Positions 19,201-28,671 of a DNA stretch of 64,000 nt are shown here, piece after piece. Every line of letters starts with the position of its first letter. Position 1 is the first letter of the stretch. Location of the stretch: the NCBI GenBank assembly GCA_903871805.1, contig CAIQIE010000225.1:1-64000 (forward strand). The letters run 5' to 3'. The DNA comes from an uncultured Planctomycetaceae bacterium. GTDB taxonomy: Bacteria > Planctomycetota > Planctomycetia > Planctomycetales > Planctomycetaceae. A program made the translations under genes and the position numbers. Under the pieces are notes generated by a model. The model ran no database searches, was not told where the DNA came from, and saw nothing but the letters and a program-made list of their open reading frames with translations.

Positions 19201-21008
19201 CTGGGCTGGCCGCTGCGTTGTCGATGCACGAGAGTGACGCTGCGGATCACAATCTGCCGTTGATGCTGTGGTATGGGCTGGAGCCGACAGTGATTGAGGA
19301 TCCTGAGGCTGCGCTGGCCATTGCGGAGCAGACGAAGATTGAAAAGCTGCGCAGGTTTATTATTCGTCGGGCTTCGGGCGACAACAGTTCGCTGCCGGCG
19401 GTTGTGGCCCTTCTGGGGCGGACCGATGCGGTCGATCAGCAGCGACTGATTTTGGAGGAAATGATGGCCTCATGTGAGGGGCGCGTGGATATTCCGATGC
19501 CGGATTCGTGGAAGTCTGCGTATGACGTTCTGCAGAAAAGTGATCAGGAAGAGATTCGGGACCGAGCGGATCAGTTAGCGGTGCTGTTTGGAGATCGGCG
19601 TGTCTTCGGGACAATGCGGCGTCTGCTGGGCGATACTGGTGCCGTCACAGATCGTCGGCAGAAAGCGTTGAGCGTGCTGGTGAAGGGCCAGGATCGGGAA
19701 TCTGCGGACACGTTGCTGAGTGACGCTGTGCTGAGTCAGCCTGAACTTCAGGGCCCGGCGATTCGGGCGCTGTCGACTTTGGGAAATGATCGGACTCCCA
19801 CGGTTCTTCTGAAACAGTATGCAGCGTTGTCGCCGGCAGCGCGAGCCGATGCGGTGAGCACGCTGGTGTCTCGTCCCGCATGGACTCGACTGCTGCTGGA
19901 TGCGATTGGCAACAAGGCGATTCCCGGCAGTGAGCTGCATGCGTATCACGTGCGTCAGATTCTGACCTTTAACGACGCGGAGCTGAATGAACTGCTGCGC
20001 ACAAACTGGGGCGAGATTCGGGAATCCTCTGCGGATCGAAAAGCCCAGCAGGAGGAATGGAAAAAGCAGCTGGGAGCGAAGGTTCTGGCGAAGGGCAGTG
20101 CCGGCAACGGACGTCGCGTCTTTGCGAAGACCTGTCAGAACTGCCATCGTCTGTTTGGAACGGGAGGCGAGATTGGTCCGGACATTACAGGATCAAATCG
20201 AGCCAACCTTGACTATATTCTGGAGAACATTCTGGACCCGAGTGCAGTTGTCGGTCGTGACTATCAGGTGACGGTTTTGGCGCTGAATGACGGGCGGGTG
20301 ATTCAGGGGTTACTGAAAAAGGAAACGGACAGTGCGCTGACGATCCAGACGATCAATGACTCCGTGGTTGTTCCGAAGGCGGAGATTGAGGAACGCAGTC
20401 TGTCGAATACCTCGATGATGCCGGAGCGGCAGCTGGATTCGCTGACGAAGGAAGAAGTTCGGGATTTGATTGTGTATCTTGCGAGTCCGGGTCAGGTTGC
20501 CTTTTCCGGTCCGCGAGCACCGATAGCAGCGGCGACGGGTAAGGTCCCAGGGGCCCTTGAAGGTGAGGCCCTGAAAATTGTGGAGAAGACTGGTGGAAAC
20601 GCGATCAGTCAGGGGATGGGGAGTTTTACGGCAGACCGCTGGAGCGGCAATGATCAGCTCTGGTGGACCGGCGCAAAGCCGGGGGATCGGCTTGGTCTGG
20701 AAGTGATGGCAGAGCAGGACGGAATCTATGACGTTGAACTGGTGATGACCCGGGCCCGTGATTATGGGATTGTGAAGGTGATGATTGACCAGACGGTTCT
20801 GGATGCGGGTGTGGACCTGTTCAATCAGCCGGACGTCGTAACCACCGGGGTTTTGTCGTGGAATCGGATTCCATTGACAAAAGGCGTTCATCGAGTGACT
20901 CTGGAAATCACGGGCGCGAACCCGGCTGCGGTGAAGGGCTATATGGTAGCCGTGGATTATCTGCGACTGGTCCCGTCGGCTGAGACATCGGCGACGGACA
21001 AGAAGTAG
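16272..21008 (+). CDS. Giant exported PVC-type dehydrogenase/cytochrome c protein with FG-GAP repeats
   Basis: A 1578-aa protein from the ATG at 16272, which starts a signal peptide (FLIPGLLLLAHGPAFSQ). The first ~420 residues hold seven FG-GAP/VCBS calcium-type repeats (DLNNDGIKD, DFNGDGWND, DITGDGRPE, DVSGDGRMD, DVDGDGDAD, DINGDGLQD, DLNRDGLID). Next is a beta-propeller membrane-bound dehydrogenase domain (TIGR02604-like, from PQGFRVQLAAGEPM). HEAT-like helices follow to ~1270. A heme c domain has CQNCH at ~1288-1292 (TIGR02603-like). The C-terminus is a carbohydrate-binding-like beta domain. I infer periplasmic oxidation of sugars or sugar alcohols; the substrate is unknown. The next gene is a relative. 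Confidence 0.88.
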   Translation: MNYRHFLIPGLLLLAHGPAFSQDRVLDTFQRQPLSDVYYSEGISAGDLNNDGIKDMVYGPHWYAGPDYGVRQEIYPAVPQPRERYADNFFNWVYDFNGDGWNDILVVGFPGTPGFVYQNPGKDGLTGLWEKFQVADSVSNEAPQFVDITGDGRPELICTRQGHYGFYVAKSDEPLGAWGFVSVSEKIAPTPFGHGLGVGDVSGDGRMDMLATDGWMEQPAAGAVEGNWKFHKYPFAPAAADMFALDVDGDGDADVITALQAHEYGLAWYENTGTTDGEIIFTQHLIMGKTASDNPYGVLFTEPHAVKLADINGDGLQDIVTGKTYWSHHRSSPMWDGGAVVYWFELRRTAGQGGVTEVEWVPHLADGVSGVGRGLVVEDLNRDGLIDIASGGMVGASVLTHVAKPVSQEEYDAAQPQRRKDMAEGLSPEDAAKQMSVPQGFRVQLAAGEPMVHQPIAMCFDHRGRLWVAEAHTYPLRAADGQGKDRIVIFEDKNADGVFDTSKTFIEGLNLVSGLEVGFGGVFVGAPPYLMFIPDLNGDDVPDTQRPASGAIAAISQQGLAFPGDVPSGATVLRDGFGWQDTHETLNAFIWGPDGWLYGCHGVFTHSKVGHPGAGDDQRVPVNAAVWRYHPTKDIFETFMNGTSNPWGVDFNDRGQAFITACVIPHLWHVIQGARYQRQGGQHFNPYTYEDIRTIADHAHYVGDIKDHAWWGHEPHAAGATLDAGGGHAHCGGMIYLGDNWPDEYRNQIFFNNVHGNRVNCDVLEPVAGSSAWVGHHGRDLLLANDHYFRGINLRYGPDGTVYLIDWYDKNACHRTNPEVWDRTNGRIYRISWGAAEVVPVDASKWGVTELLEAHEHRNEWHSRMARKQIMEKGCPDPLAESLWQWAADARQPQQTRLRCLWSLHASKGLTEAQAQTLLRDSDEYIRAWVIQLELEDQQISGSLLAKLEELGAKDASPVVRLYLASALQRLPLESRTGLAAALSMHESDAADHNLPLMLWYGLEPTVIEDPEAALAIAEQTKIEKLRRFIIRRASGDNSSLPAVVALLGRTDAVDQQRLILEEMMASCEGRVDIPMPDSWKSAYDVLQKSDQEEIRDRADQLAVLFGDRRVFGTMRRLLGDTGAVTDRRQKALSVLVKGQDRESADTLLSDAVLSQPELQGPAIRALSTLGNDRTPTVLLKQYAALSPAARADAVSTLVSRPAWTRLLLDAIGNKAIPGSELHAYHVRQILTFNDAELNELLRTNWGEIRESSADRKAQQEEWKKQLGAKVLAKGSAGNGRRVFAKTCQNCHRLFGTGGEIGPDITGSNRANLDYILENILDPSAVVGRDYQVTVLALNDGRVIQGLLKKETDSALTIQTINDSVVVPKAEIEERSLSNTSMMPERQLDSLTKEEVRDLIVYLASPGQVAFSGPRAPIAAATGKVPGALEGEALKIVEKTGGNAISQGMGSFTADRWSGNDQLWWTGAKPGDRLGLEVMAEQDGIYDVELVMTRARDYGIVKVMIDQTVLDAGVDLFNQPDVVTTGVLSWNRIPLTKGVHRVTLEITGANPAAVKGYMVAVDYLRLVPSAETSATDKK

Positions 21009-21157
21009 CGCGGTCAGCAGCAGCACCAAAGACTGCATGAGTAATGAAATTCAGAAACGCTCCTGCCTATGGCGCGGTTTGTGGATGGCCGTGGGGTGTT
21101 GTCGGAGCGTCGTATCGTAAATTCTCGCCGTGAATCTTTGCGGAAGGTGTTGTCTGA

Positions 21158-24100
21158 ATGCGAACGGCATGCTTCAGTTGGCTGATCCTGTCTTTTGTGT
21201 CTGCCGCGTTGCTGCAATGGGAGGGGACCAGTTGTAGTGCTGCGGCGGAGCCTGCGATTATGCCGGATCCGCCAGTCCGTGACGGATTGCGGATCTGGCT
21301 GGACGCCAATGCGATTGTGGACGGTCGAAAGTCGGGAGATTTGCAGGGCCGGCTGGTGAATCAGACTGGTCTGACTGGCGAGTTTTCTCAGCCGGACGTG
21401 GTTCAGCAACCGAAGGCGATCGAGTTATCGGGGACGTGGTTTCTGCGATATGACGGAGACAATGACAATCTGCGTCTGACTGGCACAGGTTTGACCGCGG
21501 AATCCGTGACGATTTTTCTTGTCGCGGCACCGCATTCGAATGCGGGTGATTTTCGAGGCCTGTTTGCGGCGAATGCCCCGCAGCGTCGGGATTATGAATC
21601 CGGACTGACCCTGGATCTTGGCCCTGGTCCGACGCGTGCTCTGGATCAGATCAATGTGGAAGGCAGGGGATTTAGCGGCGCGAGTGACGTATTAACGACG
21701 ACTGCGCCGTTTGGAACGGTGCATATTTTTGAAACGCATGTGGATGCGTCTGCGAAGGAAATTCGATTTCTGATGGACGGCAGGTCTGAGGGCACGCGGG
21801 CCTTTCAGCCCGACGCATTATCTCTGGAAGAGCTGACGCTGGGAGCCCGGTACTACACCAATGGTCCGGTAGAGCAGCAGGTTCGTGGTTCGTTTCAGGG
21901 GGATCTGTCGGAACTTCTGGTATTCGATCGCGTGTTGTCTGCAGCAGAGGCGCAGGCAGTTCGTGAATACCTGAGGCTGAAGTATGCGAAGCTGACAGAG
22001 GAGTTGCCGGCAACGCTTTCTTTATCGGCGACTTTGGGAGTCCCGCTGGTGCTGGCGGAAAATCCGCCGCCGGTGCAGATGATCGTCCCGGGTTTTGACG
22101 TGGACGAATTGCCTGTGCAACTGACAAACGTCAACAACGTTCGTTATCGGGAAGATGGAGTGCTGGTCACGCTGGGATATAACGGTGACATTCATCTGCT
22201 GCGGGACACCGACGGAGACGGTTTGGAGGATACGGCGAAGGTTTTCTTTAAGAACACGGGCAGTCTGCGGGGGCCGATTGGGCTGTTACTGACGCCGCCT
22301 GGATATTCAAAGGGACGCGGTGTGTTTGTCGCATCCAAAGGCAGAGTGTCACTGATTACGGATACCGATGGTGACGATGCAGCGGATTCGGAAATCATAG
22401 TGGCAACGGGCTGGCAGGAGATTGCTCAGAACGTTGACGCGGTAGGATTGGCCATGGGGCCGGACGGGAGTCTGTATTTTGGGCTGGGAACAGCGAATTA
22501 TGCGAATGCTTATCTGATCGATGACAGCGGAAAAGCGGGCTGGGACATTCGCAGTGATCGTGGAACGGTGCAGCGGGTGTCACCGGACTTCAGTGTTCGC
22601 GAGACGATTTGTACGGGAATTCGCTTCCCGATTGCCTTTGCCTTTAACGACCGGGGTGATCTGTTCTGTACAGAGCAGGAGGGGGCGACGTGGCTGGCGA
22701 ATGGCAACCCGCTGGACGAGCTGCTGCACATTCGGCTGGATTCACCGGCGAAAAAAGAGAATCCGACGGGGCGGCAGCATTTTGGATTTCCGCCGCGTCA
22801 TCCGCGGTATAACCCCGGGGTGATTGATGAGCCATCGACGTTCGACTTTGGGCCTCAGCATCAATCCACGTGTGGCATGGTCTTCAATCAGTCCGTGAAT
22901 GGGGGACCTGTTTTCGGGCCGATTTCCTGGAAGGGCGACGCGTTGATTGCGGGAGAGTCCCGAGGCAAGATCTGGCGGACCAGTCTTGTACAGACGGACG
23001 CGGGCTATGTGGCGCAGTCACAATTGATTGCCTGTCTGCAGATGCTGACTGTGGATCAGTGTGTCTCACCGGCAGGAGATCTGATCATTGCGTGTCACAG
23101 CGGACCTCCGGACTGGGGGACCGGGCCGACGGGTATTGGCAGTTTGTTTCGGGTTCGCATGACGGAGCCTGATGCACCGCGTCCCGTGGCGACCTGGGCC
23201 GAGGGATCGCGGGAGATTCGCGTGGCATTTGACCGCCCGATAGATCCTGCAGTGATGACGGGGCTGGCGGAAAAAATCGTTGTCGAATATGGCGAATATG
23301 TGCGTGCGGGGGATCGATTTGAAGGGTTGGTTCCTCCGTATGCGGTCGTGAAGGCTCAGCAAATGAAGGCTCGCCGACGATTGTCTGTTGGTAGTGCAGC
23401 GCTGACGGCAGATCTGCGGACATTGATTGTGAACACAGAGCCGATGCCGGGGCGTACGCACCTTGCGGTTTCGGTTCCCTGGCGATCGACGAAGTCTGTT
23501 GAGAAGTCAGTGAAGGTTCCGCAGCATCCGCAGATGGATGTGGATCTGGCTGCGACCGGTGTTTCGGTGCAGTTGAAGCACGGACAGCAGACGATCGTCA
23601 ATGCGGCGAGCTGGATTCCCCACCTCGATCTGAACGTGTCTCGAAGTCTGACAGCGGGGTCTGCTGGCCATGATGTACTCTGGGAATCCCTGAAGCAGAA
23701 GGGGACAATGACGCTGCTGCAGGGAAAACTGGATTTGCGTGGAATGCTGCGGCCTGCGATTCAGCCGGGGGCGACCATTGATTACGAATGGCCCGCAGAG
23801 ACTGTGACGCTGACTGTCAGATCGGATCGCGACTTTTCGCTGACTGTCCATCCTGCGGGGTCTGCCATGGCGGAAGTCGCTGTGGCTGTGGCTTTGGTTC
23901 CGGCTGTGGCTGCGGACGGTCAGCGGATTGCTGTCTGGCGTGGTCCGGAAAATCTTCGGGACCTTGTGGCCTGGACATTGTCTCTGGAAACCGGAGACAC
24001 AGCACCGTCGATTTCGGTGACATGGCACACAAATGAAGATCCCACAGAGCGCCCCTTGCCACTGCATCGATTTCTGCTTCCCTGGGTCGATGAGCATTTT

Positions 24101-25348
24101 CAGGAGGGTGATTCCGGAGAAGCATCGCAGGTGATCGCGGAGCTGGAAGGTGGCAGTTGGGGACGCGGTCGGCGAGTTTTTCACAGCGAGGCGGCTGGCT
24201 GTTTCAAGTGTCACGCGGTGCATGGCACGGGAGCAGTCATCGGACCGGATCTTGGCAATCTGGTGCATCGCGACTACGCCTCGGTACTGCGTGACATTCA
24301 GAACCCGGGGTTTGCGATTAACCCGGACTATATTGGACAGATTGTGGCCATGGACGACGGTCGTGTGCTGACAGGGGTCCTGCAGACTCGCGACAATCAG
24401 TTGATCCTTGGAGATTCGCAGGGGCGTACAACGCAGCTGGATCGGACTCAGATTGAGGAGATCAAGCCGTCTCCTGTTTCTGTGATGCCTCAGGGGATTT
24501 TAGAGAAGCTTTCACCGGAGCAGTTGCGTGACCTGCTGACGTACCTGATGAGTCCGGCGCCGCGCATGCCGCTGGATGCTCCGTTGACGGCACCACCATT
24601 GAGAACGCGGGCAGAGGTTGCCGCGGCGCTGGAGGGAAGTCAGCCCGTGGGAACGCTGCGGCCGTTGAATCTGGTGTTGATTGACGGAGTCAAGGATCAC
24701 GGACCTGGAGAGCATGATTATCCGGCCTGGCAAACCGCCTGGCAGGAACTTCTTGCTTCGGCAGAACAGGTTCAGATTACTTCGGTGCACGAGTTTCCGG
24801 ATGACAAAACCCTTGCGGAGGCAGACGTGTTGATCTTCTTTCAGAAGGGGAGTTTCGCTGATCGGCGTCCGGAGAAACTGGATCAGTTTCTGAAACGCGG
24901 AGGCGGTGCGGTTTACATTCACTGGGCGGTCAATGGAAACGATCAGGTTCAGGAGTTCTCGCGACGGATTGGACTGGCATCATGGGGCGGGCGAATTGCA
25001 TTTCGTCATGGTCCGTTGACGCTGGACATTCACAATCGGCAGCATCCCATTGTTCGGAACTTTGAGAGGCTTCAGCTGTACGACGAAAGTTACTGGAAGC
25101 TGACGGGGAATCCCGGCGATGTGACTCTGCTGGCCAGCAGTACAGAAGACGGCATGGCAACTCCCCAGATGTGGGTTCGGGATCATCATCCGGGGCGGAT
25201 CTTTGTGAGCATTCCGGGGCATTATAACTGGACATTTGACGATCCGCTGTTTCGGATTCTGTTGTTGCGAGGGATTGCGTGGACGGCGCAGGAGCCCGTG
25301 GATCGGTTCAATGATCTTGTCTCTCCGGGAGCGCGCGTCAGTCGCTGA
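21158..25348 (+). CDS. Giant exported PVC-type dehydrogenase/cytochrome c protein with LamG and ThuA-like domains
   Basis: A 1396-aa protein, ATG at 21158, signal peptide FSWLILSFVSAALLQ. Residues ~30-285 form a LamG/concanavalin-like domain ending ELLVFDRVLSAAEAQAVREYL. The dehydrogenase propeller follows (ADTDGDGLED-type turns, then GVFVASKGRVSLITDTDGDD). A heme c site CFKCH lies at ~1015-1019 with GTGAVIGPDLGNL after it. The last ~220 residues resemble ThuA (Trehalose utilisation): NLVLIDGVKDHGPGEHDY, RGGGAVYIHWAVNG, GHYNWTFDDPLFR. It follows the other giant gene by 149 bp on the same strand, so the two may act together in extracytoplasmic carbohydrate oxidation. Confidence 0.87.
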   Translation: MRTACFSWLILSFVSAALLQWEGTSCSAAAEPAIMPDPPVRDGLRIWLDANAIVDGRKSGDLQGRLVNQTGLTGEFSQPDVVQQPKAIELSGTWFLRYDGDNDNLRLTGTGLTAESVTIFLVAAPHSNAGDFRGLFAANAPQRRDYESGLTLDLGPGPTRALDQINVEGRGFSGASDVLTTTAPFGTVHIFETHVDASAKEIRFLMDGRSEGTRAFQPDALSLEELTLGARYYTNGPVEQQVRGSFQGDLSELLVFDRVLSAAEAQAVREYLRLKYAKLTEELPATLSLSATLGVPLVLAENPPPVQMIVPGFDVDELPVQLTNVNNVRYREDGVLVTLGYNGDIHLLRDTDGDGLEDTAKVFFKNTGSLRGPIGLLLTPPGYSKGRGVFVASKGRVSLITDTDGDDAADSEIIVATGWQEIAQNVDAVGLAMGPDGSLYFGLGTANYANAYLIDDSGKAGWDIRSDRGTVQRVSPDFSVRETICTGIRFPIAFAFNDRGDLFCTEQEGATWLANGNPLDELLHIRLDSPAKKENPTGRQHFGFPPRHPRYNPGVIDEPSTFDFGPQHQSTCGMVFNQSVNGGPVFGPISWKGDALIAGESRGKIWRTSLVQTDAGYVAQSQLIACLQMLTVDQCVSPAGDLIIACHSGPPDWGTGPTGIGSLFRVRMTEPDAPRPVATWAEGSREIRVAFDRPIDPAVMTGLAEKIVVEYGEYVRAGDRFEGLVPPYAVVKAQQMKARRRLSVGSAALTADLRTLIVNTEPMPGRTHLAVSVPWRSTKSVEKSVKVPQHPQMDVDLAATGVSVQLKHGQQTIVNAASWIPHLDLNVSRSLTAGSAGHDVLWESLKQKGTMTLLQGKLDLRGMLRPAIQPGATIDYEWPAETVTLTVRSDRDFSLTVHPAGSAMAEVAVAVALVPAVAADGQRIAVWRGPENLRDLVAWTLSLETGDTAPSISVTWHTNEDPTERPLPLHRFLLPWVDEHFQEGDSGEASQVIAELEGGSWGRGRRVFHSEAAGCFKCHAVHGTGAVIGPDLGNLVHRDYASVLRDIQNPGFAINPDYIGQIVAMDDGRVLTGVLQTRDNQLILGDSQGRTTQLDRTQIEEIKPSPVSVMPQGILEKLSPEQLRDLLTYLMSPAPRMPLDAPLTAPPLRTRAEVAAALEGSQPVGTLRPLNLVLIDGVKDHGPGEHDYPAWQTAWQELLASAEQVQITSVHEFPDDKTLAEADVLIFFQKGSFADRRPEKLDQFLKRGGGAVYIHWAVNGNDQVQEFSRRIGLASWGGRIAFRHGPLTLDIHNRQHPIVRNFERLQLYDESYWKLTGNPGDVTLLASSTEDGMATPQMWVRDHHPGRIFVSIPGHYNWTFDDPLFRILLLRGIAWTAQEPVDRFNDLVSPGARVSR

Positions 25349-25665
25349 TCTGCGGGTGACTGGGATTTTTCAGGGAATGCGTCATCGCGGATGATTCCTC
25401 GTGCCGTGACAGAAAGCGTATGTTTGGGGGACTTTGTGCTGACAAATGTCCCGGTCTCTGCGAAGATGTCTGATTCGCGTCATTGGCGAGTGCAGATGTT
25501 TGCAGTGCAGATCGCAGGAAGGCGCTGTCGTTTCGAGCGTGGGGCGGTCTTTGAAGCGCGAGGCGGACTGAAAGTGCAGCGAGCGACTTTCTGAGCGGTG
25601 GCCTCAGAGAAAGCTGGACGAGGATTTTGGGGATCATAAATTACAGTCAGGGAGACTGCGTTAGA
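25349..25665. other. Intergenic region before rodA-like gene
   Basis: 317 bp. Small frames on both strands (25391-25594 plus, 25338-25637 minus) look like noise. No hairpin, repeat or RNA gene was noticed. Confidence 0.4.
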
Positions 25666-26793
25666 ATGTCGGGCGGAATACGACGAATTCCATGGATGAT
25701 TGTGATCGCGAGTCTGGGGATTACGGTCCTGGGGCTGAGTGGTCTGATTCGTGCGGACGAGTTGTATGGCAGAACGCAGCTGGTAGAGCGTCAGTTGATC
25801 TGGCTGTTTCTGGCGGTCCCTGTGATGTGTCTCGCGGCTGCAGTTCCTTACCGGGTTTTTCGGCCATGGAGTGTTGCTGCGTACGTGGCCTGTCAGTTGC
25901 TGCTGCTGGTCACGCTGTTTATGGCGCCGATCAATGGGTCGCGCAGGTGGATTCCTCTGGTTCTGTTTGATTTTCAGGCGAGTGAACCGGCAAAGCTGTC
26001 ATTTATTCTGGCGCTGGCGGCATGGCTGATGCATCGTGACAGCCAGAAAACGGCAGTCGGGCTTCTGGCTCCGACGGGGCTGACATTGCTGCCGATGCTG
26101 CTGATTGTGCCTGAACCGGACCTGGATACGGCCCTTCTGTTTGTCCCTGTGCTTGGGTGCATGTTATTTGCTGCGGGTGCGAGGATTTCGCATCTGGCCG
26201 TTGCAGGTCTGCTGGGTGTGGCATGTCTGCCGCTGTTATGGAGTCAGATGACTCCGGAACAGAAATCACGGATTGTGTCAGTGGTCATACAGAAGGACGG
26301 TGGAAGTGCTCCGTCTGGTGACGGATTTCATCTTCATCAATCGAAACAGGTGCTTGCGCTGGGAGGTGTGAAAGGCAGTTTCCTGCAGGACGAACCACCG
26401 GTGGATGATTCTTCAGCGTGGCAGTTACCGGCATCGCGAACGGACTTTGTCTTTGTGATGATTGGAGAAAAGTTTGGTCTGGCTGGCTGCGGGCTGGTGA
26501 TGCTTTTTTATGCCATTCTGATCTGGAGTGGGCTGTGGACCGCCTTGAGGACTCAGGAGCCATGGGGCAGGCTGGTTGCCGTCGGGATCACCGTGTTGCT
26601 GGGGAGTCAGGTGTTGCTGAACACCGGGATGACGGTTGGGTTATTGCCGATTACCGGGACGGCATTGCCTTTGTGCAGTTATGGTGGAAGCAGTCTCCTG
26701 TCCACCTACGCATCTGTTGGACTGTTGATCAACATTCGCATGCATCAGACGTGGGATGTGGCGGGCCAGCCGTTTGCTGTGGAGCGTGCCTGA
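25666..26793 (+). CDS. rodA: RodA/FtsW/SpoVE (SEDS) family membrane protein
   Basis: A 375-aa protein. The frame opens with TTG at 25627, but the ATG at 25666 follows a GGGAG and is preferred. About eight to nine hydrophobic segments are visible. SEDS signatures are GSRRWIPLVLFDFQASEPAKL, VPEPDLDTALLF (the Asp of this region is needed for glycosyltransfer in known members), DFVFVMIGEKFGLAGC and LPLCSYGGSSLLS near the end. Family members polymerise peptidoglycan glycan strands with a class B PBP. No PBP or mreB gene is next to it here, so it is an isolated SEDS gene. Confidence 0.85.
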   Translation: MSGGIRRIPWMIVIASLGITVLGLSGLIRADELYGRTQLVERQLIWLFLAVPVMCLAAAVPYRVFRPWSVAAYVACQLLLLVTLFMAPINGSRRWIPLVLFDFQASEPAKLSFILALAAWLMHRDSQKTAVGLLAPTGLTLLPMLLIVPEPDLDTALLFVPVLGCMLFAAGARISHLAVAGLLGVACLPLLWSQMTPEQKSRIVSVVIQKDGGSAPSGDGFHLHQSKQVLALGGVKGSFLQDEPPVDDSSAWQLPASRTDFVFVMIGEKFGLAGCGLVMLFYAILIWSGLWTALRTQEPWGRLVAVGITVLLGSQVLLNTGMTVGLLPITGTALPLCSYGGSSLLSTYASVGLLINIRMHQTWDVAGQPFAVERA

Positions 26794-26826
26794 TTGGCGG
26801 GGGGGGCATCAGGAGTTTGCTGGACT

Positions 26827-27552
26827 TCAGCGGACCGCGAGGATAGACGCGAAGTTGAAACACTGGAACCAGGGGGTGACAGTGGAATAACCGACATCGC
26901 GAAGTCGCTGCACGTGAGTTTCGAGGGATTCGGGGATCAGGCGATTTTCAATTGCTGTGCGTTTCTGGGCGATCTCCAGATCACTGTAGCCATGGGCTCT
27001 TTTGAAATCGTGGTGCAGTTCCGTCATGAGATGCTGTTGTCCGGGGTCGTGGAAGCAGATTTTCTCGGACAGCAGCAGAGCGCCGCCGGGGAGTGTTCCG
27101 TGGGCGATGGATTGAAGGATTCCGGTTCGCTCGGACGGAGGCAGAAACTGCAGGGTCAGATTCAGCACGACCAGGGATGCGTTGGTGACCTGCACGGCTC
27201 GCAGATCGGATTCGATCACATGGACGCAGCAACCGGCGTCCGTAGATTCGGTGAGGTATTTGCGAAGCTGGGCCACCATGGAGGGGGAGTTGTCTACGGC
27301 ATGAATTACAGCGGAGGCGGGACTTCGTCGGCGGATCAATCGAGTAGCAGCACCGAGGGAGCAGCCCAGGTCCCAGACGGACGTATCGGGGCGGACAAAA
27401 CGGGTAGTGAGTTGTTCGATGACGGACAGGATCGAGGCGTACCCGGGCACTGAACGAGCGATCATGTCGGGAAAGACTTTGACAACGTCGTCGTCGAATT
27501 CGAAGTCCCCGACTTTTGTCAGGGGGACCGAGTAGATTGTGTCTCTGGACAC
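26827..27552 (-). CDS. cmoA: Carboxy-S-adenosyl-L-methionine synthase CmoA
   Basis: A 241-aa Rossmann methyltransferase-fold protein. It makes carboxy-SAM from SAM and prephenate, used by CmoB for the wobble modification cmo5U34 in tRNA. Recognised by the N-terminus (YSVPLTKVGDFEFDDDVVKVFPDMI), motif I VWDLGCSLGAATRLI, and HAVDNSPSMV. CmoB is not in the window. It converges with the RodA gene (33-bp gap) and is 39 bp downstream of the TraB-like gene on the same strand. Confidence 0.88.
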   Translation of the reverse strand: MSRDTIYSVPLTKVGDFEFDDDVVKVFPDMIARSVPGYASILSVIEQLTTRFVRPDTSVWDLGCSLGAATRLIRRRSPASAVIHAVDNSPSMVAQLRKYLTESTDAGCCVHVIESDLRAVQVTNASLVVLNLTLQFLPPSERTGILQSIAHGTLPGGALLLSEKICFHDPGQQHLMTELHHDFKRAHGYSDLEIAQKRTAIENRLIPESLETHVQRLRDVGYSTVTPWFQCFNFASILAVR

Positions 27553-27591
27553 GGGCGGGTTTGCCGAATTGGGGAGGAGAGGAGTGGGAGC

Positions 27592-28671
27592 CTATTTTTT
27601 TCCGGTGGCATTTTCTGATTTTGGATTGCGAAGATGCCATGCCACGATCCAGTCTTCCGCGGTTCTGGCGAATTCAAATTCCTGCAGCATGCGTTTTTCC
27701 ATGTCGGAAAAATGTCCGGCGCCGTAGAAGATCCCGATTTTCCGGTGTTTCCTTTTCAGTTGCTGATCCAGTACTGCCAGGCATTTGCGATTACGTTCTG
27801 TGATGATTGTGGATGTCCCGTCAGCGGTGGCAAAGGCTTCAGTTTCACCGGCCTTCGCCAGTTGATTGGCGGCAATTCGTCGGATTGCGTAGGCTCTGTC
27901 GGAAGAGAACGCAGAAAGCATCATGTCCAGATTAGTGGCGAGGGGATTTTGCTTCTGCTGGGAGGATACGGACTTCCCCATTTCTGACAGCAGCATGCCG
28001 GAGAAACTCTCGCCGCGTGTTTTCATGGATTCTTCAAATTCTTCGGCCGTCATGTCGGCGTGTACGAAGTTGTCAGGGGTGTAGTCCACTCCCGACAGTT
28101 GAAATTCCATACCGAGGGCGTCTTTCATGCCCAGTTGCACGACAGAGATCGCGGTAAATCCGATTTTCGCATCATTCCAGTCCTGCTCATCGGCCAGGTC
28201 TCCGCGGCGGGCACCTTCTTCTCCACCTGGGCGTAAGCCGTTGCGCACGGCTTCTTCGGGCATGACGGCTTCGAAGAGAACGACGTCGTAGTTCTTAAAG
28301 AGCTCGTTGAGCTGATCGTAGTACTCGGGTTCACCCAGGTGGACTGCACCGATCAGATCGACAGTGGCACCTGGAAATTTGGGGGAATTGCTGAACGTGA
28401 CAACGGCCGTCTCCATGGCAACAGCCAGTTTCCGTTCGTTTTTGCGAATCCGAATATACTGTGGAGTTTCGGCCTTCTTTTGATTTTCCGTGGCGGCATT
28501 AATTGGAGCAGGGCTGGCCGGACTCCGCGGCTTGTCATCGGCGGTGGCCGGGACTAATGCAGTGGACAGGGCAATAAAAGCAGGAGCCAGGATCACTATC
28601 GCGAACAGATGGATCATATATTTTTTGAGGGTTTTCCGTGACGCAATGTTCATCGGGAGACTGAAGTTCAT
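27592..28671 (-). CDS. Exported TraB/GumN-family protein
   Basis: A 359-aa protein with the start set at 28671, because AGGA precedes that ATG at good spacing and a hydrophobic signal follows (MIHLFAIVILAPAFIALSTAL). The core has the paired TraB/TIKI motifs: VDLIGAVHLGEPEYYDQLNE with VVLFEAVMPE near residue 125, and GIFYGAGHFSDMEKRML near the C-terminus. The Glu and His residues fit the proposed metal-dependent hydrolase site. Its biological role is unknown. It lies upstream of cmoA on the same strand, and there is no clear functional link. Confidence 0.75.
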   Translation of the reverse strand: MNFSLPMNIASRKTLKKYMIHLFAIVILAPAFIALSTALVPATADDKPRSPASPAPINAATENQKKAETPQYIRIRKNERKLAVAMETAVVTFSNSPKFPGATVDLIGAVHLGEPEYYDQLNELFKNYDVVLFEAVMPEEAVRNGLRPGGEEGARRGDLADEQDWNDAKIGFTAISVVQLGMKDALGMEFQLSGVDYTPDNFVHADMTAEEFEESMKTRGESFSGMLLSEMGKSVSSQQKQNPLATNLDMMLSAFSSDRAYAIRRIAANQLAKAGETEAFATADGTSTIITERNRKCLAVLDQQLKRKHRKIGIFYGAGHFSDMEKRMLQEFEFARTAEDWIVAWHLRNPKSENATGKK

